Counted from the stretch's first letter, positions 29,704 through 38,567 are shown. The stretch is 64,000 bases of DNA from Williamsia muralis NBRC 105860 (GCF_001598915.1 NZ_BDAP01000001.1:620001-684000), one strand, 5' to 3'. The notes: generated from the letters alone by a model not told the origin. Numbers and translations: made by a program.

Positions 29704-30555
29704 GTGGGGTATTTCGAGCATGGCGACGAGGGTTTTCATCCTTTGCCATTCGCCCAGAGTCAGTGGGCACCGAACTCGATCAACGGCTCGGCGTTGGCCG
29801 GGCTGATCGCGCATGCGCTCGAGAAAGACTGCGGTGCAGGCAGTTATCGACCTGCGAGATTCACTATGGACATCTTCCGGCAACCGGAGTTCGCTCCGAT
29901 TCAAACCCGGGGCTCGGTGGTACGCGAAGGACGCAGCATTCGAATCGCCGATGTCCGCGTCTACCAAGGGGATCGAACGGTGGCGCGGGCTTCGATGGTG
30001 TCGGTCACTCCGACCCGGGAACCAGTGGGCGCCCGGTGGCGTCCGGTCAGTCCCTCCATGTCCCTGGATGACCGGGTCGCAGAAGCGTTGCCGCAACCTG
30101 GCATCCTGTGGGGCAGTGACGAACACCCTGATGGGTGGAGTGTGCCGATGCCGGAGCATCAGAATGCCAGTCGGAAACGGCTCTGGTTTGACCAGCCCTC
30201 ATTGTTTGACGACGTGGACAACACGCCGCTGATTCGCGCAGCTATGCTCGGCGAGCTGACGAATACTCTTACGAGCTGGGGCGATCGGGGTGTCGGATTC
30301 ATCAACCACGATGCGACCATCCTGCTGGCCCGTATGCCGATCGGGAACGTCGTGGGGATCGAAGCCGACAACCATCTGTCTGCAGATGGCATTGCCGCGG
30401 GCGCGGCCACCATGTGGGACTGTCAAGGTGCATTCGGAATGAGCATGGTGGGCGCGATTGCTCATTCGGCCGGCAGTCTCGATGCGTCGAGCGGACCGGA
30501 TGATTGGCAGGAAGCCGACAGTTCTCATCGGGCTTCTTTCGACGCCGTCGAGTAG
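29704..30555 (+). CDS. Hotdog-fold thioesterase-like protein, possible steroid regulon member
   Basis: A 283-residue protein with two hotdog halves (TesB-like/4HBT_3 type). The N-terminal half contains FTMDIFRQPEFAPIQTRGSVVREGRSIRIADVRVYQ (about residues 53-88), the first strand layer; the second half has DHxS-like AMLGELTNTLTSWG and NHDATILLARMPIGNVVGIEADN. It probably hydrolyses an acyl-CoA. The GTG at 29704 has GAGGGGGA upstream. The KstR-type operator in its promoter suggests expression on steroids or other lipids; that is inference. Confidence 0.7.
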   Translation: MGYFEHGDEGFHPLPFAQSQWAPNSINGSALAGLIAHALEKDCGAGSYRPARFTMDIFRQPEFAPIQTRGSVVREGRSIRIADVRVYQGDRTVARASMVSVTPTREPVGARWRPVSPSMSLDDRVAEALPQPGILWGSDEHPDGWSVPMPEHQNASRKRLWFDQPSLFDDVDNTPLIRAAMLGELTNTLTSWGDRGVGFINHDATILLARMPIGNVVGIEADNHLSADGIAAGAATMWDCQGAFGMSMVGAIAHSAGSLDASSGPDDWQEADSSHRASFDAVE

Positions 30556-30640
30556 ATGGCGACAGCTGCCCGCGGGTCCTGATTCGACGAGCCCTGTGCC
30601 GCCGACATGACTCGGGCGGGTTCATCCAAACGGATGACTA

Positions 30641-30656
30641 TCGAATGTGTGTTCGA
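30641..30656. promoter_or_regulatory. SOS-box-like site before HNH gene
   Basis: TCGAAT-GTGT-GTTCGA differs from the actinobacterial LexA box TCGAAC-N4-GTTCGA at one base. It is 116 bases before the DUF222/HNH start. Genes of the 13E12 repeat family in mycobacteria are known to have LexA boxes, so DNA-damage induction is likely. Confidence 0.6.
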
Positions 30657-30772
30657 TTGATCTAGACTGATACCACGCCGATCGTCCGCAAGACCTGACT
30701 CTGAGATACGTGTGACTACGCCACCATTGTGATCGGCTGTCCCAATGTTGTTGTCTTGGAGGGGGTGTGGTG

Positions 30773-31987
30773 ATGGCTGTTGTTGATCTGGTTGATGAGG
30801 TCATCGGGGTGGAGTTTCCCGATGATCCGGCCGGGGTGGTGGCGGTGGTGAAAGATCTGATCACCCTGCGTAATGCTGTCGAGGCGCGGTTGGCAGCCGG
30901 TGCGGCGATCATCGACCGCCTGGGTGTGGCCAAACGGATGGGTTCGACAACCTTGAAGGTGGCGCAGGCCAACGGTGCCGCCCCAGCGGTGGCGGCACGA
31001 TGGCTACGGATCGGGACCGGCTTGATGGGGTTGGTGCGTACAGCCGGGTATTTTCGGGACGGTTTCCTCTCCGCCGAGCACGTCGACGCAATAGTTCGAG
31101 GTATCAGCCATGTGCGCGGCCGCATGGTGGGTGTGATGAGTGACGACTTCCGTTGTGAGCTCGAGGGAACACTCCTGGCTCATGCGATCTCTGGTGCACC
31201 ACCCGCCGAGATCGGAAGGATCGCCCGGGCGATGGGTAACGAGGTCGCCGGGGTGTCTGGTGGGGTGCCGGCCGCCGAAGACGTTTCGTTGAACACTCTG
31301 GACTACGAGATCACTGACGATGGCCGGTTGTCGGGCAGGTTTGATGTGGATGCGGTGACCGGGGAAAAGATGATGTCCGCGCTCGACGTATGGTCCAGAC
31401 CCCGACCTGAACCGGACGGAAGCGCCGATACCCGCACACCGACGCAACGACGCGCTGACGCCCTGCACCAACTCCTCGACTGCGGTGGTGGTGGGCAGGG
31501 TTTGGTGACGGCGCCGAAAACGGAAGTGGCGGTGACCGTTCCGGCGGATCATCCCGACCTTGCGTCACTGCGGTGGATGGGTCCGGTCACCGAAGCGACC
31601 GCCGCAGCAGCCGCGTGTGATGCGGTGATCACCTCGATCACCCTGGACGGGCAGCAGGTGCCGATCGATCTGAGTCCACCCCATCGCCTGTTCACCGGGC
31701 CGGTGCGTAAAGCGATCTTGCTTCGCGATACCTGCTGTATCAAATGCGGGGCACCGGCGACCTGGTCGGACTGTCATCACATCGTGCATTGGGCCAATGG
31801 CGGGCCCACCACCCTCGCGAATGGGTGTCTGTTGTGCCGGACGTGCCATCGGGCCGTGCACCACACCGACTGGGACATCGTGATGGGACTCGACGGACAT
31901 CCCTGGCTGATCCCGCCCGCCGACATCGACCCCACCCGACAACCACTACCGGCCTACAACCGCCGAACCCTCACCCTCGCAGCATAA
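30773..31987 (+). CDS. DUF222 / HNH endonuclease, 13E12 repeat family
   Basis: A 404-residue protein with an N-terminal helical DUF222 region and a C-terminal HNH nuclease domain. The nuclease part, about residues 330-375, has Cys-x-x-Cys (CIKC), then CHHIVHWANGG with the two catalytic His and Asn-type pattern, then CLLCRTCHRAVH with a second zinc Cys pair. The family occurs in many copies in Mycobacteriales and may be mobile, but no flanking repeats or transposase were seen. GGAGGGGG is seven bases before the ATG at 30773; two in-frame GTGs just precede it. The SOS-like box upstream suggests damage control. Confidence 0.85.
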   Translation: MAVVDLVDEVIGVEFPDDPAGVVAVVKDLITLRNAVEARLAAGAAIIDRLGVAKRMGSTTLKVAQANGAAPAVAARWLRIGTGLMGLVRTAGYFRDGFLSAEHVDAIVRGISHVRGRMVGVMSDDFRCELEGTLLAHAISGAPPAEIGRIARAMGNEVAGVSGGVPAAEDVSLNTLDYEITDDGRLSGRFDVDAVTGEKMMSALDVWSRPRPEPDGSADTRTPTQRRADALHQLLDCGGGGQGLVTAPKTEVAVTVPADHPDLASLRWMGPVTEATAAAAACDAVITSITLDGQQVPIDLSPPHRLFTGPVRKAILLRDTCCIKCGAPATWSDCHHIVHWANGGPTTLANGCLLCRTCHRAVHHTDWDIVMGLDGHPWLIPPADIDPTRQPLPAYNRRTLTLAA

Positions 31988-32118
31988 GTCGACCAGTAAC
32001 TGCCCTCCGCGCCCTCGATGTGGTCGAGACCGCGCAAGATCCTTGAAAACTCCATAGTATGAGCTCCGCGCGGATGTAGCGCGAGTCCCAGGCGCGTATG
32101 AGGTGCGATTGCCTGTCG

Positions 32119-32877
32119 TCAGTATTGCTGTTGGCCCGCCATCTGGGTCTGGATGCGTTGCTGCAGGCGTTGCAGTCCCATGGTCGACAACCCGGGGATC
32201 TGGCTCTCCAGCTGGCGAACGAGGTTGTGGTCGTTGATCACCTTCTCGCTCGACTGGATGAGAACCGTTCCGGCGCCGGTGAAGTCGAACTGCTGTTCCT
32301 CGCCACTGGCGGCGCCCATCATCGCGGCTCCTGCGGCCATGTAGCCCGTGATCCACCCCTGGTCGTAGTGGTGGCTGGGGGAGGGGCAATCGGCCCAGCC
32401 GACCAGTGCCTCGGGGTCGACCCGCAACGGCGGTTCGGCGAACATGACCGGCCCGTTCGAGGACGCCAGGAACTTGCCGGTGCCGATGAGTGTCAAGTAG
32501 CCCGGCACGATTGACTGGTTCAGCTGCAACCCGGGCTCGAAAGCCAACAGGTTGGCCGCCCGAACCGTGAGGTTGCCGTCTTCGAGGTCGTACGAATTGA
32601 TGTCGAAGCCGCGGTCGCCGATGATCAGTGTTCCCTGGCCCTGGGCGATCACGTAGTCGCCCATGTACAACGGCGCGCTGATGGTGCCGGCCAGCGACTG
32701 CATCATCGCTGTCTGCATGCCCTGGACCAGAGCCTGGAACTGCATCTGTCCGTAGTAGGCGATCATGGCGCCCTTGGACATGATCCAGGGCTTGGTCAGC
32801 TGCATGTAGTACGCGTACGTGTTGCCCGGAATGTTGTCGTCACCTTGCAGCATCGACGGATTCAAGATGTCGCTCAT
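32119..32877 (-). CDS. AIM24-family protein, third of three
   Basis: A 252-residue protein of the AIM24 (DUF124-like) beta-rich family, function unknown. The SKGAMIAYYGQMQFQAL start and LTLIGTGKFLASSNGP are family features shared with its two upstream neighbours. It is longer at the C-terminus, with a Gln-rich helical tail (QRLQQRIQTQMAGQQQY). It is the last gene of a three-gene operon starting at 34242, with a ten-base gap to the middle gene. Each protein has a similar core, so they look like diverged paralogues that may work together. Confidence 0.82.
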   Translation of the reverse strand: MSDILNPSMLQGDDNIPGNTYAYYMQLTKPWIMSKGAMIAYYGQMQFQALVQGMQTAMMQSLAGTISAPLYMGDYVIAQGQGTLIIGDRGFDINSYDLEDGNLTVRAANLLAFEPGLQLNQSIVPGYLTLIGTGKFLASSNGPVMFAEPPLRVDPEALVGWADCPSPSHHYDQGWITGYMAAGAAMMGAASGEEQQFDFTGAGTVLIQSSEKVINDHNLVRQLESQIPGLSTMGLQRLQQRIQTQMAGQQQY

Positions 32878-32887
32878 GGCTTTTCCC

Positions 32888-33613
32888 CTACAGCTTCTGT
32901 TCGGATGCTTGGACGAAAACAGTTCCCTGGCCCTGGCACTGCAACTGCATGGCCTCGCCGGCGCCGCGGCCGACCGCGTCGCGCCAGCCCATCGTTGATT
33001 TGAGCTGCGTTTGAACGTTGCCGAACGTGCCGACGAAGGCCTGCGGATCCACGATCACCGGATACTGGCCGCCGACCTGGATCTCCAACACCTCACCGTG
33101 AGCCAACAACACGACCGAGCCCATGCCCTGGAGTTGGGTGGTGAACATGCCGTCGCCGGTCAATGCGCCGGTGGCAGCTCCGCGCAGAGCACCCATGATT
33201 CCGCCGCCTCGACCGCCGCCGCCCCCGCCGCCCTGCGAGGTCATCGAGACAATCGATGCCTGCAGCCCCGACGTGTAGCCGAGCGTGCGCGATGCGTCAG
33301 CGGTGACCGTTCCTCCCTGGGGCATGTCGATGACATGGACGGCAAGACCGGCAAACCCGTAGTGCACGTCGCCATTTCCCTGCGCAAGCATCGTGGCCTC
33401 GTGCTCGCCGCGCATCATCCGACCCGCCATGCCCGCGACGGCACCCATGCCGCCCATTCCCGGCATGCCACCCCCTCCTGCGCCGGGGATCTGGTGCGGC
33501 GAGAACTGCACCTGACCGGTGTAGAAGAGCATCGCGCCCTTACGCGCGACCACGCCACCGGCGTGACCGACGTTGACCTTGACCACTTTCGAGTTCACTT
33601 TTTCAAAGACCAT
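32888..33613 (-). CDS. AIM24-family protein, second of three
   Basis: A 241-residue AIM24-like protein. The core VVKVNVGHAGGVVARKGAMLFYTGQVQF is followed by a Gly/Met-rich loop (GAGGGGMPGMGGMGAVAGMAG, about residues 38-58) and a second Gly-rich run, which are not in its neighbours. The ATG at 33613 was chosen because the first family segment begins shortly after it; an upstream extension is possible. It is in the middle of the three-gene operon, with five bases to the first gene and ten to the third. Confidence 0.8.
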   Translation of the reverse strand: MVFEKVNSKVVKVNVGHAGGVVARKGAMLFYTGQVQFSPHQIPGAGGGGMPGMGGMGAVAGMAGRMMRGEHEATMLAQGNGDVHYGFAGLAVHVIDMPQGGTVTADASRTLGYTSGLQASIVSMTSQGGGGGGGRGGGIMGALRGAATGALTGDGMFTTQLQGMGSVVLLAHGEVLEIQVGGQYPVIVDPQAFVGTFGNVQTQLKSTMGWRDAVGRGAGEAMQLQCQGQGTVFVQASEQKL

Positions 33614-33618
33614 TGCAC

Positions 33619-34242
33619 TCACCGTTCCGCCGGCTGGATGGACACAACACCCTGACCCTGCCACCGCAGCGAGAACGCCTCGCCGCCGTCCTGGCCAATC
33701 ATCGACCGCCAGCTGACGTCGGTGACAAACGATTGCTGCAGTTGACCTTTGGCAGACACAAACGCATCCGGGTCGACCACTAGAGGCATGTTCGGGCTCA
33801 CCTCGAGATGAATCAAAGGACCGCCGGCCGACAGCAGGGCAACCTGACCCGTGCCCGACACCGTCGTGGTGAAAAGACCTTGCCCGCTGGACATTCCGCC
33901 GAGCCCCGAGAACTGGACATTGGTTTGAAGATTACCGGCCATCGCCAGCAACTGCCGCGACTCCACCTGGATCGTCTCGTTGTTCAGCTGCAACACCGTT
34001 GTGTACTGAGCGCCGATCGCGAGGTGGACCAGGCCATTGCCCGTGCACTCCATCAGTTTGAGCGATTCACCGGTGGCCTTCTGTTTGAGGCCGGCGAGCA
34101 CACCCGCCCCGCCGCCGAATCCGGCTGCCTTGAACTCAACTTGTCCCTGGTACGAGACCATCGACCCGCTGACGGCTTTGATCGATGTGTTGTTGAGCCG
34201 TGCCTCGACCACGCGTTTGGTCAATCCGAATAACTCGGCCAT
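33619..34242 (-). CDS. AIM24-family protein, first of three
   Basis: A 207-residue AIM24-like protein, the first gene of the operon. MVSYQGQVEFKAAG (about residues 28-41) and GLFTTTVSGTGQVALLSAGGPLIHLEV (about 124-150) are the family core. It has no long tail or Gly insert. It starts at the ATG at 34242. Nothing else in the gene group indicates a metabolic role. Confidence 0.82.
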   Translation of the reverse strand: MAELFGLTKRVVEARLNNTSIKAVSGSMVSYQGQVEFKAAGFGGGAGVLAGLKQKATGESLKLMECTGNGLVHLAIGAQYTTVLQLNNETIQVESRQLLAMAGNLQTNVQFSGLGGMSSGQGLFTTTVSGTGQVALLSAGGPLIHLEVSPNMPLVVDPDAFVSAKGQLQQSFVTDVSWRSMIGQDGGEAFSLRWQGQGVVSIQPAER

Positions 34243-34447
34243 GTTGTGCGTCCTCTGAGTTCAAGCGTGCTGAGCGATGACTGACATATCGTAGGCACCA
34301 ACAACCCAGGTGAACAGCCCGAATCCTCGGTTCGACTGACGTCCGCACACATGGTTCGTCGCGCGGCGCCGCCGAGTGCCGCCGGAATGCCCGATGGGTT
34401 CGACCAGACGGACGTGAGCGCTGGTCGGCTGCCGTAACGTGACCGGC

Positions 34448-34927
34448 GTGAATGATGCGTCGTGGGGTGCGGTAGGTGTCGGGATTTTTCTCATCGCGGT
34501 GGTGTTCGGTATCGGCTTGTATGTCCGGTACAGGCAGAACGAGGCGGCTCGGCTTGATCACGACGTCGATCTTGCGGTGAAACTGCGGACGATCGCAGGC
34601 CAGGACCCGGTCCGGGCGGCGGCGATCGACGAGTTCGAGACGGCGATCTACGAGCGGTTGTTCTATGCATCCACGGTCGGGCCACGAGCGCGGGGCGCGG
34701 CGTGGGCCCTGTTGGGTGCCGTGCTCGCGGCGTTCGGCGCACTTTGGGTCCGCGACGGAGGTGGAGTCATCACGGACGTCGTGCATTACGGATTGGCCGC
34801 TGTGGCAGCCGGTTTCGCTCTGACCTTCTTGGTATTTCTGGGACTGACGCTGTACGCGGCAACCAGCATGCCGCGGATTTCGTTTGCGGACTCGTACAGC
34901 GACGAGCCCGAAAGCTCCACCGACTGA
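34448..34927 (+). CDS. Hypothetical membrane protein
   Basis: A 159-residue protein with an N-terminal membrane helix (about residues 6-27) and two more at about 82-100 and 111-135; the stretch between them is soluble and contains an acidic amphipathic region (EAARLDHDVDLAVKLRTIAG). I do not recognise the family. The GTG at 34448 lacks a clear ribosome binding site, so it may be leaderless. It is divergent from the AIM24 operon and convergent with the next gene. Confidence 0.65.
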   Translation: MNDASWGAVGVGIFLIAVVFGIGLYVRYRQNEAARLDHDVDLAVKLRTIAGQDPVRAAAIDEFETAIYERLFYASTVGPRARGAAWALLGAVLAAFGALWVRDGGGVITDVVHYGLAAVAAGFALTFLVFLGLTLYAATSMPRISFADSYSDEPESSTD

Positions 34928-34971
34928 GGCGAACCCATTGTCGGCGAGGCCTGATCGGTGTTCGGCAGACG

Positions 34972-35853
34972 TCAGTAGGGCTGGTAGCCGTACGTCGGCG
35001 CCTGCACAGGTGCCCTTTTGCGGCCCAACACGATGCCTGCGAGGCTCGTCCCGGTGACCACCAGCAGGGTCAGGGTGGCGAGCACGGCGCCTGGACCTGT
35101 AGTGAAATCATTGGTGGCCTCGAAGACCTCGGACTCGAAGTCGGACTCGAACAAGATGCAAATGCTCGGCGCCGCCAGGAAGATGATCGCCAGCAGCAGG
35201 TGCAGAACCGACAGAACAAAGACGGCGATCGAATTGCCGAAACGTCCTATGTTGCAGAGAACCAGCAGGCCCAGAATGGCGACCGGTAATACAAAGAGCG
35301 GAAGGAACACTCCGGCATAGGGAGCTCCGCTCGCCCCCGATCCCAGATCAACCGGTTCGCCTGCTTCGAACACCTGCCCCCAACCGTTGACCGAGGCCCG
35401 CGGGCCGTTGCTCGTCTTCGGCTCGAAAGACGCCCAGGTCAACCATCCGTAGGCAACCATGAGTAGGGCCCCGACGAGCGCTGCGGCACCGAAGGCGCGC
35501 GTGAGCCCGACCGCAACCGGCTTGGGATCAAAGCCCGGCGTCGACCCCCCGAACTGCGGTACCCCGTACTGCGGTACCCCGTACTGCGGATTGCCGTACT
35601 GAGTGTTCCCGTACTGCGCGGGTTGCGAAAACTGCTGTGCGCTCGGCTGATACGGCGGTGGGTACGGCACGAACTGATCGGAGGGCTGGGCAGGCGGATA
35701 GGGATTGAAACCACTCTGGTCGACGTGGCCAGGGTGTTGGGGGTCAGCTGGTTCGGCGAAGTGCTGCGTGGGTTGCGCGCCGTCGCCGGTCCGGCGGTCA
35801 GCCTTGGTCAGGTCTGGACGTGAGCCGAAAGCGTCGCCCGGATCGTTGGTCAT
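34972..35853 (-). CDS. Membrane protein with Tyr/Pro/Gln-rich repeat head
   Basis: A 293-residue protein. The first about 115 residues are polar and low-complexity, rich in Pro, Tyr and Gln, with a run of imperfect QYG[NV]P repeats at about residues 82-103. Four hydrophobic segments follow, from about residue 115. A repeat of this type in DNA appears as alternating CCGTACTGCGGTACC units near 35548-35620. The ATG at 35853 was chosen since it directly starts the polar head. Such proteins are common in actinobacteria, function unknown. Confidence 0.75.
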   Translation of the reverse strand: MTNDPGDAFGSRPDLTKADRRTGDGAQPTQHFAEPADPQHPGHVDQSGFNPYPPAQPSDQFVPYPPPYQPSAQQFSQPAQYGNTQYGNPQYGVPQYGVPQFGGSTPGFDPKPVAVGLTRAFGAAALVGALLMVAYGWLTWASFEPKTSNGPRASVNGWGQVFEAGEPVDLGSGASGAPYAGVFLPLFVLPVAILGLLVLCNIGRFGNSIAVFVLSVLHLLLAIIFLAAPSICILFESDFESEVFEATNDFTTGPGAVLATLTLLVVTGTSLAGIVLGRKRAPVQAPTYGYQPY

Positions 35854-35925
35854 GATGTCTACAAACCCCCGCTGTCGATGTCCGTATTGCCGGTGCACAC
35901 ATCGTAGACACGGACAGCTCGTGGT

Positions 35926-36879
35926 TCAGCTGGCGCAACCGAAGCGGACGCGGAACGCAGTGGGCGTGATACCGACGATGGCCGAGAAATGGTGTCGCAG
36001 CAGGGTCGCCGAACTGAAACCGACCTGACGGGCCACTTCCTCGATGCCGAGATCGGTGGTTTCCAGCAGGCTCTGCGCGGCGAGGACCCGCTGCTCGGTG
36101 AGCCAGCGCAACGGGCTGGTGCCCACTTCGTCGGCGAACCTGCGGGCAAATGTGCGTGGGGACATGTGTGCTTTGGTGGCCATGTCCGCGATCGAGATGT
36201 CCTGCTTCAAATTGCGCAGCATCCAGTTGAGCACGCGACCGAATCCGTCCTCATCACATTCCGGCACAGGCGCTTTCACGAACTGCCTCTGCCCGCCTTC
36301 GCGTTGCGGGGGAACCACCATGCGGCGGGCGATCTTGTTCGCAATCGTCGGCCCGTGCTCGGTGCGGACCAGGTGCAGGCTGGCGTCGATGCCGGCTGCT
36401 GTACCGGCGCTGGTGATGATGTTGCCCTCTTGGACGTACAGCACATCGGTGTTCACGTCGACGTCTGGGAACAGCTCGGCCATCTCCTTGCCGTACTTCC
36501 AGTGGGTGCTCGCGGACCGGCCGCCGAGCAGGCCGGCGGCGGCGACGACAAACGAGCCCGTGCAGACCGACAAGATGTATGCGCCTCGAGCGTCGGCTGC
36601 ACGGAGTACATCGAGCACCGCCTCGGGGAAGTCGGTCCGGACTTGCCCGGCCGGTATCGCCACCAGATCCACGTCGGCGCACGCTTCGAGCCCGTACTGC
36701 GGAATGACCTGGGCGCCCGTCGTGAAGTTCAGCGGTTTGCCCGGTTCGATACCGCACACGCGGTAGTCGAATTTCGGTACGCCCTCGTCGGTGCGATCCA
36801 CGCCGAATACCTCGCTGACCACGCCGTACTCGAAGGCGGCAACGGGCTCTTGCAGGATCACGGCAACGGAGCGGAGCAT
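35926..36879 (-). CDS. GlxA-type AraC regulator (DJ-1/PfpI + AraC)
   Basis: A 317-residue transcription regulator. Residues about 1-170 form a DJ-1/PfpI-like amidotransferase-fold domain with SVCTGSFVVAAAGLL (nucleophile-elbow pattern, Cys in place) and WKYGKE after it. Residues about 215-317 hold two AraC helix-turn-helix motifs (SIADMATKAHMSPRTFARRFADEV and IEEVARQVGFSSATLLRHHFSAIVG). It is a likely activator. The ATG at 36879 was chosen since it starts the first domain. Divergent to it is a 56-residue membrane peptide gene. Confidence 0.87.
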   Translation of the reverse strand: MLRSVAVILQEPVAAFEYGVVSEVFGVDRTDEGVPKFDYRVCGIEPGKPLNFTTGAQVIPQYGLEACADVDLVAIPAGQVRTDFPEAVLDVLRAADARGAYILSVCTGSFVVAAAGLLGGRSASTHWKYGKEMAELFPDVDVNTDVLYVQEGNIITSAGTAAGIDASLHLVRTEHGPTIANKIARRMVVPPQREGGQRQFVKAPVPECDEDGFGRVLNWMLRNLKQDISIADMATKAHMSPRTFARRFADEVGTSPLRWLTEQRVLAAQSLLETTDLGIEEVARQVGFSSATLLRHHFSAIVGITPTAFRVRFGCAS

Positions 36880-36962
36880 GCCAACCAGTATGGCAGAAAA
36901 TATGCGAAGACTGGCAAAACAGCCAGTGGTGGCACTATCTGTTCGGGCGCATAGTTTCAGAC

Positions 36963-37133
36963 ATGGAAATCGCAATCATCTTGATCCCAGTCCTCATCAT
37001 CGCCTTCATCGCGTTCTACGAGAACGCCAAGAAGACAGCACACCTACCGCGCGCCCCGTTCGGATTGGACGCCGAATACGGCCCCGATTCCGCACGGGTG
37101 CGCGACGAGTTGGAAACCTTGACGCGCCGCTAG
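36963..37133 (+). CDS. Small membrane protein, 56 aa
   Basis: A frame from ATG at 36963 to TAG at 37131 encodes 56 residues. Residues about 3-18 (IAIILIPVLIIAFIAF) form one strongly hydrophobic helix, and the remaining about 35 residues are charged. Small single-span proteins are common but often missed. It starts 84 bases from the divergent AraC-type regulator, which might control it. I do not recognise the family. Confidence 0.6.
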   Translation: MEIAIILIPVLIIAFIAFYENAKKTAHLPRAPFGLDAEYGPDSARVRDELETLTRR

Positions 37134-37171
37134 AAGCACGTCGGAAGCCCTCGCCGAGTAAGTCCGGAGAG

Positions 37172-37837
37172 TCAGACCACGTGGAATGCGGTGATGCCGC
37201 GCGCCGGCAGGTCGTCGAGGATCGGTTTGATGTTCGTGCCGGTCTCCGGCCCGATGCATCCGATGAAGTAGTAGGCGTTGACCATTCCGACGAGTCGGTC
37301 GCCGACCACCACGGGGCTACCCGAGTCTCCCTCGACCACGCAGATCTGGCTGGTGTGCGCTGAGCCGTCCGAGAACCACGTGATGCCACAGGTGTTGGCG
37401 GTGGTGCGTCCCTGTTTGCAGCCGATCTCCGGGAAAGTGGGGGCCTGCGTGCGGATGCCACGGATGATGACGCCGCCGACGCGCTGAACGGGGTTCACCT
37501 TCGCTGAATCGAAGCGGATGATCGCGTAATCGAGGTCGCGGTGCGTGAAGGTGACCTGGCCGACCGGTCCGAGTCCTTGGGCGGCTTCGACGAACACTGC
37601 CTTGCCGGCGGGGCCACAGTGACCTGCGGTGAGACCCACCAAGATGTTGTTCTGGTCGCGGCCGATGGCGGTCAGTGTGCAGGCGCTCGCTGTGCCCCTG
37701 TCCTTGTCCACCAAGATTCCTGTGCCACCCCCTATGTTGGCCTTTGCAGGCGCAGCTGAAGCGGTGGACACCCCCAGTGCTGTCAGTGCGACGAGCGCGC
37801 ACAGAGTTGCAATGAGCGTGGCGGCCTTCTTGAACAT
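37172..37837 (-). CDS. Secreted S1-family serine protease
   Basis: A 221-residue trypsin-fold protease with a signal peptide (hydrophobic core about residues 7-23, SASA near 28). The catalytic triad is His in TAGHC, Asp in DLDYAIIRF and Ser in GDSGSPV. The conserved Cys next to the triad and two more pairs suggest disulfides. Mycobacterial relatives are exported proteases of unknown target. The ATG at 37837 has GAGGAATTG upstream. Confidence 0.9.
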   Translation of the reverse strand: MFKKAATLIATLCALVALTALGVSTASAAPAKANIGGGTGILVDKDRGTASACTLTAIGRDQNNILVGLTAGHCGPAGKAVFVEAAQGLGPVGQVTFTHRDLDYAIIRFDSAKVNPVQRVGGVIIRGIRTQAPTFPEIGCKQGRTTANTCGITWFSDGSAHTSQICVVEGDSGSPVVVGDRLVGMVNAYYFIGCIGPETGTNIKPILDDLPARGITAFHVV

Positions 37838-38031
37838 CAATTCCTCACGGTAAATCTGGCGGGACAATGAGGAACCTACCAGCCGTGTCACGCATCACCG
37901 GCACCGTCGCACGGGCTCGGGTCCGTACCGATCGGTCCGTCGTGAGCGTCTGTCAGAGCGTCCAGATTGATGAAAGGGGCGGAAACACAGTCGAATCCGG
38001 CTCGCACGGACCGTGCGGGCGCGTGCGATCA

Positions 38032-38081
38032 GCGGGTGTGAGAACCGTCGGGTTCTCGGGAGTCGACGTCCCCACACCCGC
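38032..38081. other. Strong hairpin downstream of bfr
   Basis: GCGGGTGTG (38032-38040) pairs with CACACCCGC (38073-38081), and AGAACC-GTCG-GGTTCT (38041-38056) forms an inner hairpin. It ends six bases before the bfr stop position on the minus strand, so it may stop the bfr transcript; no T-run is present. Confidence 0.4.
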
Positions 38082-38087
38082 CGGAGA

Positions 38088-38567
38088 TCACTTGGGCGGA
38101 CGGGCCACGCACTGGGCCAGGTACAACTGGTCACCCAACGTGTTCATCAGTTCGAGCTGCGTCTGCAGGTAGTCGACGTGACCTTCCTCGTCGGCCAGGA
38201 TCTTCTCGAGCAGGATCGCACTGGTCGAGTCCTGCTTGTCGCGGCACATCACGATTCCAGGCTTGAGGCGTGCGACCACGTCGAGTTCGATCTGCAGGTC
38301 ACTCTCGAACTGCTCACGCAACGTCTGGCCCACCTTGAGCGAGAACAGCCGCTGGTAATTGGGCAGTCCGTCCAGCAGCAGGATCCGGTCGGTGAGTGCC
38401 TCGGCGTGGTTCATCTCCTCGAACGACTCGGCACGGGTCTGAGCGGCGATCTCCGTGTATCCCCAGCTGTCCTGCATCTTCGAATGCAGGAAGTACTGGT
38501 TGATGGCGGTGAGTTCGCTGGTCAGCTGCTCGTTGAGCAGTTTGAGAACTTCTGGATCTCCTTGCAT
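38088..38567 (-). CDS. bfr: Bacterioferritin (haem-binding iron store)
   Basis: A 159-residue bacterioferritin. The ferroxidase ligands Glu18, Glu51, His54, Glu94, Glu127 and His130 are all present, and Met52 is the haem ligand. It forms a 24-subunit shell that oxidises and stores iron in the cytosol. The ATG at 38567 is the natural start. It is divergent from a gene pair that ends in bfd, which encodes its ferredoxin partner for iron release. Together this is an iron storage and mobilisation unit. No IdeR box is obvious in the gap. Confidence 0.96.
   Translation of the reverse strand: MQGDPEVLKLLNEQLTSELTAINQYFLHSKMQDSWGYTEIAAQTRAESFEEMNHAEALTDRILLLDGLPNYQRLFSLKVGQTLREQFESDLQIELDVVARLKPGIVMCRDKQDSTSAILLEKILADEEGHVDYLQTQLELMNTLGDQLYLAQCVARPPK

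Noticed and set aside
30773-31987. Recent insertion of the HNH gene as a mobile element
   Set aside because: No direct or inverted repeats flank it, no transposase or integrase is near, and base composition is like that of its neighbours. Only the family is known to be repetitive.
32052-32118. A gene between the HNH gene and the AIM24 operon
   Set aside because: The stretch has no frame with a plausible start and ribosome site, and no motif.
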